A program made the position numbers and the translations under genes. The notes beneath the pieces are model-generated. The model ran no database searches and had not been told where the DNA came from. It was given only the letters and a program-made list of their open reading frames with translations. Positions 13,001 to 22,267 of a stretch of 64,000 bases of DNA are shown piece after piece. The number at the start of each line of letters is the position of its first letter. The stretch's first letter is position 1. The DNA is from Madurella fahalii. Its lineage: Eukaryota > Ascomycota > Sordariomycetes > Sordariales. The DNA lies in assembly GCA_029876055.1 (NCBI GenBank), contig CM056880.1, forward strand, positions 806,001-870,000, written 5' to 3'.

Positions 13001-13569
13001 CGCGGACAGGGGCCGCCTCGGCCGCCATAGAGGGCGCTACGGTGGCCAAGAACATCTGGTTTCGATGTACCACACCTGTAGCGTTGTTATGAATTTGCAT
13101 GGCAGTGTCGGGCGCGAGATTTGGGACCGATCGAGCAAAGTCGGCCGGCTCCATAGATGCGATCTGCATGGCCGAAGTGATGTTTGCATCGAGTAGAAGA
13201 CGTGCTGATTCGGCATCAGGCGAGATGTTCTGGATTCTCTGCAGCGGCTTTAAGAGGCTTGCGGAACCGTCATCCACGCTGGGAAGCGAAGCAACTGGGT
13301 GTTCTGCCATGTCGAAATCAGGGTTCTTTTCCAGCACCGCCGTGGCCGCAGCTTGCGTCTCTGATGCCACAGATGCGATCGCGGGCCCCTTCAGTAGGGC
13401 GACAGCAGCCTGTGTCGCCGCCCTGGGCGAGCCGCCGCTGGCTTCTATGGAAGCTTCGTCTGTGTACCGACTTTAGAATCAATGGAACCAAAGAATGCGG
13501 TGCCAGCTACATAGTAAAATGCCTCTTACCCGACCGCTCCGAGGCCGCCCCTTGGCCGGAACTGCTCAT
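10041..13569 (-). CDS. TcA-like toxin complex subunit, N-terminal half (TccA/TcaA/YenA1-like; VRP1 family)
   Basis: Supplies the N-terminal shell and receptor-facing part of a TcA subunit by family analogy. Two exons fit: 13569-13530 (starting MSSSGQG) and 13459-10041, with a 70-base GT-AG intron, giving about 1152 residues. The second exon alone has no ATG near its beginning, which is why I place the start in the small first exon. Around residue 195-260 is the diagnostic Salmonella virulence plasmid 28-kDa A protein (VRP1, PF03538) signature: CDNCNSVYSPAAYLVDLLEF, then RRPDIGDLDLSC and LPYIDLVNEVLE. The length matches bacterial two-protein TcA systems (TccA, YenA1, about 1000-1160 residues). 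Its TAG stop (10043-10041) is followed by one base and then the ATG of the C-terminal half. No signal peptide. Confidence 0.9.
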
Positions 13570-14743
13570 GGCGATGGCTGTGTTTCTCAACTGGCGCCCA
13601 ATTGCGGGTAAAGAAAGCCTAGGTCTCTAAACCTCTCTTCTTTCGTGAGATTGTGGGTTTTATGGCTTCCGGTAGACCGGAGGGACTCCTGTCAGTGCCT
13701 CGGTCCGGCCTGGGAGTTGCGGCGATACTCGACCTCGGGAAAAGCTGAGTGCATTCTACTTTGAATCAGCGCAGTCACGGGTCAAAGCGGGCTTAAATCA
13801 ATGCCTATTAGTGGTGTAATTTGGACCGTTAGGGGTGTGGTTCTACAGGTACAGGGGGGGCTTTATCAGTTGACCCCCTGGTGGATTGGTTAACTACTAT
13901 GAAGGAGGTAAGTACCTAAGTACAAGATGAATAATGCTGGTACAGTAAGGGCGGTTCTGATAATCACGGACTGTTTTAAGCCGACCCTGAGCGACTAATG
14001 TTTTAGTTTCGCAGCTGCGATACCCCATGTCAGCATGCAACCCCCCGGCCCAGAACTGTACTCTGGGACCGGAACGCCGGTGACGGCCAGCCCACCCGCA
14101 TAAGGTCTAGACGAGTCTAGGCCCTTCCATTGCAAGCGCCTCAGACTGACAGGTTGTGCGCGGCCCAAGTGCATGGATGCAAGGCTAAGGTTAGGAGTGA
14201 AGCATATGTTCTGGGAGAAGATCGCCTACAGCGCCGCGCATCTACCAAAGCTGCAAGACCCAAAAGGGAAGTCCGATATGGTCATGGCGCAGCTGGATAG
14301 GACCCAGCTTCGCTCGGATGTTACAGTTATGCACTGCAACCTCTTTAAAGCCCTTGGATGTGACCCCGGAGGATTACTAGCTGCACGTACATAGCTAAAA
14401 GCGGAATATATTGCAGAAGCCACATCAACGTCCCTCCTGCTCCGCCCAGCGACCAGATGGTGTGCCCTGTGCAGTGTAAGCACTTTCGAGTATTCGTGAC
14501 AGAGTAGCGTAAGGTATCCCAAGCCTCACTAATACACTACTTGTCAAATTGGCTCTTCAACGCGTCAACCCCCCGTGACCCGTGCTTGTGTGCCCCCTGC
14601 TCTGAATAGCAGTCTCACTCAAGACCGTCGAAGTGCACCTTTCGAGACTCCTATTGTGGAGACTACGAGTTGTCCAAAAGTTCTTTCAGTCTCGGTGCTT
14701 AGCAAGGCTTTGTCTCGTCAGCCAATCTCCGCCCATCCGCAAA
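13570..14743. promoter_or_regulatory. Divergent promoter region of the Tc genes
   Basis: A 1.17-kb spacer separates the start of the TcA genes (minus) from the TcB-TcC gene (plus), so both promoters must lie here. Small frames such as 14173-14394 have no recognisable product. No confident TATA box or operator was found. Shared divergent control of all three components is an inference from the arrangement. Confidence 0.5.
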
Positions 14744-17700
14744 ATGAACGTTACAGAAACCAACGGTGGACCGGGTGGGGAGGCCCAGACCGGTAGTAAC
14801 CGGGGGCAAAAGCCTGTCTTTCCTACCGCGGGCGACTCTCTCCCGAGTATTTCATCTCTTGGAGGAGGCGTTTCCGCCGCAGGAGCCGGCGAGAAATTTA
14901 CTGTTAATCCCGCCAACGGTACAGGATCTTGGACCATTCCAATCCCAACAACTGCGGGCCGTCAGGGGTTCGGGCCTACCATATCCCTCACCTACGACTC
15001 GGAGTCTGGAAACGGGCTTTTTGGAGTCGGTTGGTCTTTGTCCATTCCTGCAATCACAAGGAAAACGTCAAAGGGCATACCTAAGTACAACGACGCGGAA
15101 GATTCTGATGTCTTCCTTCTCAACGGCGCCGAAGACTTGGTTCCCCTTTTCATGAAGACGGAGAGCGGAGAGATTGAGGTTGATAAGACCACTAGTGTGC
15201 CAATCATCAAAACAGAGCTGCGCAATGGCTACACTATCAGTCGATACAATCCCCGCATAGATACCTCTTTCCAACGCATAGAGCGATGGACGAAGAACGA
15301 GAATCCCGGGAAGGGGGACATCCACTGGCGTATCCTGAGCTCCGATAATGTCACAAGCGTATACGGCGAAACGGAAAACTCTCGAGTTTCTGGTCCGGTG
15401 TTGTCTGGGCAACGCACTTTCTCATGGCTGCTTGCCGAGCAATATGATAGCAAAGGCAATGCGATAGTGTACAAGTACAAGGCCGAAGATTCAGTCGGTG
15501 TCCAGACAAGCCAAGCACATGAGCAAAATCGAACTGAGATCGGTCGCTCAACAAACCGATATTTGAGCCTCATTCACTACGGAAACAGGACACCAAATAG
15601 GGATGCCGGCTGGAGCGCGGCATCGGCGCTTGAGATTAGCCAAAGGGACTGGATGTTTACCATCGCTTTCGATTATGGCGAGTTTGACAGGCACCGCCCG
15701 ACCCTGAAGGACACACATCCGTGGACTTGCCGGAAGGATGCGTTCTCAACGTACAGGCCTGGCTTTGAGCTACGCACGTATCGCCGCTGCCAGCGTATCC
15801 TCATGTTTCACCACTTCCCCGCCGACCTAGGCATCATGGACTATCCCGTCACATCCACTGACCTAGGTTATGATGAATCCTCCACGCTGAGCTATCTTGT
15901 GAGCATTCAACGCACCGGCTACCTCGAGAGCAGCCAAGGCGTCTCCACCAAGCAACTGCCACCTCTCACGTTCGGCTACACACGGTTCCCAACAGACGAG
16001 GCCTTGACTGAGCTCCGCGTCTCCCAGGCAGAGGCTCCTGACCTGCACAATCTGCCACGTGAATACGGTGGAATGCGGCACCAATGGGTAGACCTCGACG
16101 GGGAGGGTCTCCCAGGCGTTCTCGTCGCCCATGACGGCGGATGGCTTTATCAACGTAATCTCAGCGGTTGGGGCAATGCTACAGAGGACGGGGAGATCCA
16201 CATTTCACCGTCGTTTGGTCCTGTCGAGGCTGTCTACTCAGTTCCATCACTATTACCTAGTAACACCAAAGGAGTTTATCTTACGGACATCCAGCGGGAC
16301 GGGGCACTCGACGTCGTGTGCATGGCTCGGCCGAATTGGGGTTTCTTTGCTCGGAATGCTGATACCGCTCTTGGATGGAGTTCGTTTCGCAGCTTTGCTT
16401 CACACCCTAGCGTATCACGCGGTGAGACGGTCAGTCTCGTCGACCTAACAGGGGACGGCCTGCCTGACATTCTCATTGCCCAGGAGTGCGCGTTTGTCTG
16501 GTACCCTTCACTTGGGGAGCTTGGATACGGACCTCCTTGCCGTGGCAGCTCATTTGCTGGCGATGAAGATATTGCCGGCCTTCTCTTCCGGGACGTCGAC
16601 CAGTCTATACACCTGGCCGACATATCTGGAGACGGCATGACGGATTTGGTCCGCATCCGCAACGGCGATATCTGCTACTGGCCTAATCTCGGTAACGGTC
16701 GATTCGGGCCAAGAGTTAACATTGATAACTCTCCATGGTTTGACAAGACGGCCATGTTTGACCCTGAACGCCTCCTCCTTGCAGACATTGATGGTTCCGG
16801 AACATGCGATATCATCTACCTCAGCGCGAACAGCATCGATGTCTACATCAACGAGGCTGGTAACAGCTTCTCCAATGCCAAACACCTTGCCGTCGCTCCT
16901 GTGGACAAATACTGTACAGTTGAGCCTGTTGATCTTTTTGGCAACGGAACGACATGCTTGGTTTGGCGCACTCGTCTCCCTGGGGCTGCAGAGATGACGA
17001 TGAATTACATCGACTTCACTAATGGCCATAAGCCGCACCTGCTCGTCAGCCAGACCAACAATCGCGGCGCAGAAACCAGGATCCATTACACACCATCGAC
17101 CAGATTCTACGTCAACGACAGGGCAGGCGGAATGGACTGGGTGACCCGTCTTCCATTTCCGGTGCAATGCGTCGAAAGGGTTGAGGTGCACGATCAAATC
17201 AGCAATACTCGCCTTGTAACCCGCTATGCCTACCATCATGGATACTACGACGGATATGAGAGAGAGTTTAGAGGATTCGCCATGGTCGAGCAATGGGATA
17301 CGGAGGAGTTTGACACCAAAGATGCAACGTCGGCTTGGCACACACCGCCTGCTCACCTCAAGTCGTGGTATCACACTGGCGACTTCCGTGATAGTGGCAT
17401 GTCTGCATTAATGCATGAGTTCTTCAGTACGGATTCCTCAGAGGAAGGGGGCAGTCTGCTTGAACCCTCCGAGCTGCCGCAGATCCCTGACCCGAGCATA
17501 AGGCGGGAGTCGTACCGCGGCCTCAAAGGGAGTCTGCTCCGCCAGGAGCTATACGCTGACGACGGAAGCGCAAGAGCAGCGATTCCCTATGATGTCACAG
17601 AGCACAGCTATACGGTTCAGTTGCTCCAGCCCCAGGACACACACGGCCATGCGGTGTTTGCGATATTTCCCCGCGAAAGCATACGGATCCATTTTGAGCG

Positions 17701-20700
17701 CGAACCCACCGATCCCCGTGTTCAGCATGAAAAGTACCTAGAGATAGACCGATTTGGTCACGTCTTAAAACATCTCGCCATAGCCTATGGGAGAGCGGAA
17801 AGCACGTTGCAAGCAGAGGAGGCCGAGTTGCAGACCCGGACGTTGGTAGTGTACAGCGAGAATGCTTACACCAATATGATTGACGGCTCGGACGATTATC
17901 TGCTGCCGCAAGAGTGCGAAACACTTTCGTTTGAGATATCTGGTTTCCCATTCAAAGGGTCCATGGCAGGCGGATTCAAACTCTCAATCGCCGACACGAC
18001 GGAGATTATGAACATGCCAGCAGTTGCATACGAGACGCCAGTCTCAGACTCAAAGTCTAAACGGCTGTTGCGCAAATCTCGTGTCTATTTTCGGAGTAAC
18101 AATCTAGCGAAACCGCTCGGTCTTGGTGTCATCGAATCTATGGCCATCATCGCGCAGTCTCACACCTTAACCTTTACACCAGGGCTTCTTAACGTTTACC
18201 ATCGACAGTCCGAGAACCTCCTGCCAGAACCGAATAAAACACTCAATGACGGAGGATATGTCGACCTCGACGGCGACGGATGTTGGTGGGCGCAGACTTC
18301 GACATCCTTCTTTAACAAGGACGCAACAACGGCAGAGCAGGAGGTAGCGGAGGCCAAGAGCAGCTTCTTCCTACCACGCAGGGTGGTAGATCCATTCGGA
18401 AATACCACATCCGTTGATTACGACACTTACCATCTGCTTGCCGTTCGGACCGTTGATGCAGCCAACAATGTCTGGGAGTGTCAGAACAACTACCGAGTCA
18501 TGCAGCCTGATGTCGTGATTGACCCGAACGGCAACAGGACTGCTATGAAGTTTGATGAACTGGGGTTGGTAGTGGCAACGGCAGTAATGGGCAAGGAGCA
18601 CGAGAGTATTGGTGACAGTTTGGAGGGCCTTGCCTTAGAGACCAGCGAGCAGATTCGAGCTTTTCTTCTGGACCCTAGTGGACCTGAAGCGGTGGCTCTG
18701 TTGGGAAACGCTACGCAACGGACCATCTTCAATCCCTGTCGCTTCTGGCTGGAGGCGGATGTCGGAAAAAGGAAACCCGCTTTCCAAGCGACCATTGCAC
18801 GGGAGACACATGTTAGTGACCTCATACCGGGGGAGAAAACAACAATCCGGGTTGGCTTCTCCTATTTTGACGGGTTCGGGCGAGTCGTACAGGACAAGGT
18901 GATGTCCAACGCTGGAGAGGACATGAAACCGGTCTGGAACACGAGCGGGTGGACTGTGTTCAACAATAAAGGAATGCCCGTTCGACAATACGAGCCATTT
19001 TTCGATAGCACGTGCGAGTACGTCTCAGGCACATCGGCAGGCGTGTCATCCATCTTGATCTACGATCCAATCGGGCGCCTGACGTCGACAATATCCCCTG
19101 ACCATTCATGGAATAAGACTGTCATAGGGCCTTGGCATAGCCAATTGTACGATCAGAATGACACGGTGCTACATAATCCCAAGGAGGACGCTGATATCGG
19201 CCCTTTAGTCGCCCTCGTCCCGGAGACAGAGTGCCTACCAACCTGGTATGAACAACGCGAAGGTGGAGATCTTGGGCCACTCGCGCAGAAGGCAGCGGCA
19301 AAGGCCGCTATGCACGCCGACACACCATCCATTGCTCATCTTGATGCTATGGGCCGAGTGTTTCTCTCGGTGGCTGACGCCGGAAATGGAGTTCGATACC
19401 ATACGGTGACGGAATTGGATATTCAGGGTCACGTACGGAGGACACGAGACGCCAAATCCCGCATAGTTATGCGGACCGACTATGATATGGCTGGATCGCC
19501 GATCCACCAAGAAAGCATGGAGTCGGGCGAGAAGTGGGTGCTAAGCGACACGTTTGGAGCAACTCAACTCTCCTGGGACTCCCGAAAGCACCGATTCCAG
19601 AACGTGTACGATGCACTGAGACGCCGCACATCGACCATCTTGCAGACCGATTCTCGGGATGAGTTAACTACAGAGAAGATATTCTACGGGGAGAGCCTTT
19701 CGGATGTTGAATCCCCCGCGGAAAATGCCCGTGGCCACATCGTCAAGATATGCGATCAATCGGGAGTTCTCAGCATCGGACAATATGATTTTAAAGGTCG
19801 CCCCCATCGCACCGAGCGCCAGCTCGCACAAGAGTATAAGAGTATCTTGGATTGGAGCCAGCATGTGGGTCTTGAAGAGGAAGTGTACAAAATTACGTCG
19901 TCCTTCGACGCCCTCAACCGGCTGACTAGACAGGCCATGCCAGATGATACAGTCATCCTATACCATTTTACCAATGGAGGACAGCTCCGGAAGGTTCAGG
20001 CCCGTGTCAAGGGAGAAGATCAATCGATCCCCTTCGTTAAGGACGTCGAGTACAATGCACGGGGTCAGATTCAGAAGGTCGAATACGGCAACGGTGCCAT
20101 CAGCACGTACACACATGACCCGCTCACATTTCTCGTGACCGACGCTGTGACTCGCCGACCCGAGAGTTCATTTCCAGGAGACCAAGCTAACGTTCCCAAT
20201 CAAGGATGGCCTGGGACTTGTCTCCAAAATCTTCAGTACACCTATGACGCAGTCAAGAACGCTATAGCCATCACGGACACGTCACAGCAGGCAATCTTCT
20301 ATAGAGGCGTCCGAGTCGACCCCTCGACAGAGTACACCTACGATGCAACCTATCGCCTCATCCAGGCCACAGGCCGGGAGCATCTGGGGACAACTTCCCG
20401 GCCCGGCCGCGCAGGGGCCTGGACTCCTTCTCAGCAACCAGGCGACGGCAAAACCATGAGCCGCTACCTCGAGTCGTACGCGTACGATGAGGTGGGCAAT
20501 CTGCTGTCTATGAGACACCGAGGCAGCAACGAGCAGCAGTACTGGACGCGTAATTATCTGTACCAAGCATCTAGCCTGCTCGAACCAGACAAAGCGTGCA
20601 ATCGGCTCTCTCAAACCTCTGTGGGAGCCGTGACCGAGTCCTACAGTTACGACCAACACGGAAACACAACGTCTATGCCCGCCCTGCCGATGATGAAGTG

Positions 20701-22267
20701 GGATCACAAAGACCAGCTTCGAGCCAGTGCAAGACGACCTGAGACAGGAGGAGCATCAGCCTCTGAAACGACGTGGTATGTATACGATTGTAGCGGGAAT
20801 CGCGTACGCAAAGTTACGGAACGGATGGCAGATGGGGGCGAGATCACAAAGGTCAAAGAGCGCCTGTATGTCGGCGTCGAGATATTCAGGCGGTTCAACG
20901 GGCGGGGCCAAGTCACCTTGGAGCGCGAGACGCTGGCCGTGCCTGGTGTCGCGGGAAACGTCGCGGCACGAGTCGAGAAGCGGACCAAAGGGTTGGACAG
21001 CGGCCCGCAGAATCTCACCCGCTACCAACTCTCTGCCCATCACTCCATCGCTCTCGAGTTGGACGACCAGGCGCGTGTCCTGACGTACCAGGAGTACAGT
21101 CCGTACGGGGCGACGACGTACGTGGCACAGCACCCGAACATCGAAGCTCCTAAGCGCTTCGGGTACGGCGGCAAAGAGCGTGATAGCGAAAACGGGCTCT
21201 ATTACTTCGGGGCGCGGTACTACGCGCCATCTCTTGGACGCTGGACAAGCTGTGACCCCGCTGGTCTTAACGACGGGGTCAACGTCTACGTCTACGTTGC
21301 CAATGACCCCGTCAACCATGTCGATCCTGACGGGCGGATGTTCAGAGTTTTCTCGAGCGGACATTCCACAACTCCCATATCTCCCAAGTCCGGAAACCAT
21401 GGGCCAAATCCGGGGGGTTCGATTCGTCAAGGGTCATCGTCAAGGAACAAGGTCGTCACTCCGGTTCGAACACATAATCCCAATACCTGGTCTCATATAT
21501 TCATTACAACCGGTTTCCCTGTTTGGAGCGCCCTTAACATAGCCTACAACTCAACAGGGCGTCGTATCCCGCCGTGGTTGCACAATGCCCTGACACGGGT
21601 AAATGGTGGGTACGACTCGCGAGTGATTGAGCTTCTATCGAGTGAGAAAGCTCTAGAGCATGCCCGAGCCGGCCGAGTCAAGGAGCTTCGTGCCTTTCTG
21701 GTAGAAGGGGTACATGCCATAGAGATCGAATCTTGGGCGCGTATGGGCAACGACTCGGACTTTCTTGGCGAGAGCTTGGAGAAGACGTATCCTATCGTTG
21801 GGCCGGATGATCCTTATCCCGGTACGCCAGGGAAGGCCGAGAAGTTTTACTTTGAGCGGGGGCAAGAGCAGATCAGGCACGAGAAGCTAGAGTATGGGAA
21901 CCCCTTGCCGCAGGGTCCGGGCAGCCAAGCCGGCCGTTGGACCAACATTGCCGTAGACTTGGTTAGGGAGACAGTCAAGGGCATAAAGCAACATGGCGGG
22001 CCTGTCGACAGCTCGCCCGATGGCCAGCAGAATGCATCGGTTTTGCTGGCAGACCTCCAGATCCAGATCATGGAAGGCATATCTTTCACCTTGTGGAGTA
22101 TGAAGTCCCCGGAAGACCGTAACCCGCGGCTGGCGGGCAACGTGCAAGGATATCTACCAGGACACACAATTCCTAGGTCGGAGTACCTAGCGGCTATGAA
22201 ACAGCGGGATCCAAGGGAAGTAATGGCGGACATGGAGCGTATCAAGCGCTCAGTCGGGTTCATGTAG
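14744..22267 (+). CDS. TcB-TcC fusion protein of the Tc toxin complex (SpvB / FG-GAP / RHS)
   Basis: Forms the cocoon that holds and delivers the toxic enzyme in Tc systems, by family analogy. I start at the ATG at 14744 (CAAAATGA context), giving 2507 residues without an intron. In order: SpvB domain (about 30-300; KFTVNPANGTGSW, YDSESGNGLFGVGWSLSIP); FG-GAP/VCBS-type propeller repeats (about 440-700; DLTGDGLPDILIA, DISGDGMTDLVRI, DIDGSGTCDIIYL); TcdB mid domains; RHS/YD-repeat shell (about 1520-2200) ending in the core closure ARYYAPSLGRW and NVYVYVANDPVNHVDPDG near 21330. The remaining about 310 residues (21340-22267) lie in the TcC hypervariable, cargo position and match nothing I recognise. 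In bacteria TcB and TcC are usually separate ORFs of about 1480 and 950 residues, so this is a full-length fusion. Divergent from the TcA halves. Confidence 0.93.
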   Translation: MNVTETNGGPGGEAQTGSNRGQKPVFPTAGDSLPSISSLGGGVSAAGAGEKFTVNPANGTGSWTIPIPTTAGRQGFGPTISLTYDSESGNGLFGVGWSLSIPAITRKTSKGIPKYNDAEDSDVFLLNGAEDLVPLFMKTESGEIEVDKTTSVPIIKTELRNGYTISRYNPRIDTSFQRIERWTKNENPGKGDIHWRILSSDNVTSVYGETENSRVSGPVLSGQRTFSWLLAEQYDSKGNAIVYKYKAEDSVGVQTSQAHEQNRTEIGRSTNRYLSLIHYGNRTPNRDAGWSAASALEISQRDWMFTIAFDYGEFDRHRPTLKDTHPWTCRKDAFSTYRPGFELRTYRRCQRILMFHHFPADLGIMDYPVTSTDLGYDESSTLSYLVSIQRTGYLESSQGVSTKQLPPLTFGYTRFPTDEALTELRVSQAEAPDLHNLPREYGGMRHQWVDLDGEGLPGVLVAHDGGWLYQRNLSGWGNATEDGEIHISPSFGPVEAVYSVPSLLPSNTKGVYLTDIQRDGALDVVCMARPNWGFFARNADTALGWSSFRSFASHPSVSRGETVSLVDLTGDGLPDILIAQECAFVWYPSLGELGYGPPCRGSSFAGDEDIAGLLFRDVDQSIHLADISGDGMTDLVRIRNGDICYWPNLGNGRFGPRVNIDNSPWFDKTAMFDPERLLLADIDGSGTCDIIYLSANSIDVYINEAGNSFSNAKHLAVAPVDKYCTVEPVDLFGNGTTCLVWRTRLPGAAEMTMNYIDFTNGHKPHLLVSQTNNRGAETRIHYTPSTRFYVNDRAGGMDWVTRLPFPVQCVERVEVHDQISNTRLVTRYAYHHGYYDGYEREFRGFAMVEQWDTEEFDTKDATSAWHTPPAHLKSWYHTGDFRDSGMSALMHEFFSTDSSEEGGSLLEPSELPQIPDPSIRRESYRGLKGSLLRQELYADDGSARAAIPYDVTEHSYTVQLLQPQDTHGHAVFAIFPRESIRIHFEREPTDPRVQHEKYLEIDRFGHVLKHLAIAYGRAESTLQAEEAELQTRTLVVYSENAYTNMIDGSDDYLLPQECETLSFEISGFPFKGSMAGGFKLSIADTTEIMNMPAVAYETPVSDSKSKRLLRKSRVYFRSNNLAKPLGLGVIESMAIIAQSHTLTFTPGLLNVYHRQSENLLPEPNKTLNDGGYVDLDGDGCWWAQTSTSFFNKDATTAEQEVAEAKSSFFLPRRVVDPFGNTTSVDYDTYHLLAVRTVDAANNVWECQNNYRVMQPDVVIDPNGNRTAMKFDELGLVVATAVMGKEHESIGDSLEGLALETSEQIRAFLLDPSGPEAVALLGNATQRTIFNPCRFWLEADVGKRKPAFQATIARETHVSDLIPGEKTTIRVGFSYFDGFGRVVQDKVMSNAGEDMKPVWNTSGWTVFNNKGMPVRQYEPFFDSTCEYVSGTSAGVSSILIYDPIGRLTSTISPDHSWNKTVIGPWHSQLYDQNDTVLHNPKEDADIGPLVALVPETECLPTWYEQREGGDLGPLAQKAAAKAAMHADTPSIAHLDAMGRVFLSVADAGNGVRYHTVTELDIQGHVRRTRDAKSRIVMRTDYDMAGSPIHQESMESGEKWVLSDTFGATQLSWDSRKHRFQNVYDALRRRTSTILQTDSRDELTTEKIFYGESLSDVESPAENARGHIVKICDQSGVLSIGQYDFKGRPHRTERQLAQEYKSILDWSQHVGLEEEVYKITSSFDALNRLTRQAMPDDTVILYHFTNGGQLRKVQARVKGEDQSIPFVKDVEYNARGQIQKVEYGNGAISTYTHDPLTFLVTDAVTRRPESSFPGDQANVPNQGWPGTCLQNLQYTYDAVKNAIAITDTSQQAIFYRGVRVDPSTEYTYDATYRLIQATGREHLGTTSRPGRAGAWTPSQQPGDGKTMSRYLESYAYDEVGNLLSMRHRGSNEQQYWTRNYLYQASSLLEPDKACNRLSQTSVGAVTESYSYDQHGNTTSMPALPMMKWDHKDQLRASARRPETGGASASETTWYVYDCSGNRVRKVTERMADGGEITKVKERLYVGVEIFRRFNGRGQVTLERETLAVPGVAGNVAARVEKRTKGLDSGPQNLTRYQLSAHHSIALELDDQARVLTYQEYSPYGATTYVAQHPNIEAPKRFGYGGKERDSENGLYYFGARYYAPSLGRWTSCDPAGLNDGVNVYVYVANDPVNHVDPDGRMFRVFSSGHSTTPISPKSGNHGPNPGGSIRQGSSSRNKVVTPVRTHNPNTWSHIFITTGFPVWSALNIAYNSTGRRIPPWLHNALTRVNGGYDSRVIELLSSEKALEHARAGRVKELRAFLVEGVHAIEIESWARMGNDSDFLGESLEKTYPIVGPDDPYPGTPGKAEKFYFERGQEQIRHEKLEYGNPLPQGPGSQAGRWTNIAVDLVRETVKGIKQHGGPVDSSPDGQQNASVLLADLQIQIMEGISFTLWSMKSPEDRNPRLAGNVQGYLPGHTIPRSEYLAAMKQRDPREVMADMERIKRSVGFM
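21340..22264 (+). other. Hypervariable C-terminal domain of TcB-TcC (putative cargo, unknown activity)
   Basis: Subregion of the preceding gene, after the conserved RHS closure at DPDG. It begins with a Gly/Ser/Pro-rich linker (to about 21470), then a globular-looking, charged segment with TWSHIFITTGFPVWSALN and a helical part rich in Glu, Lys and Arg. In bacterial TcC proteins this position holds an enzyme such as an ADP-ribosyltransferase or deaminase, but I see none of their motifs. Function is unassigned. Confidence 0.6.

Noticed and set aside
14173..14394. Small plus-strand frame in the Tc divergent spacer
   Set aside because: 73 residues, no motif, no Kozak or splice support, and a similar-sized frame overlaps on the other strand.
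14744..22267. Treating the RHS/YD repeats as DNA repeats
   Set aside because: They are protein-level repeats; no DNA-level tandem repetition is visible.
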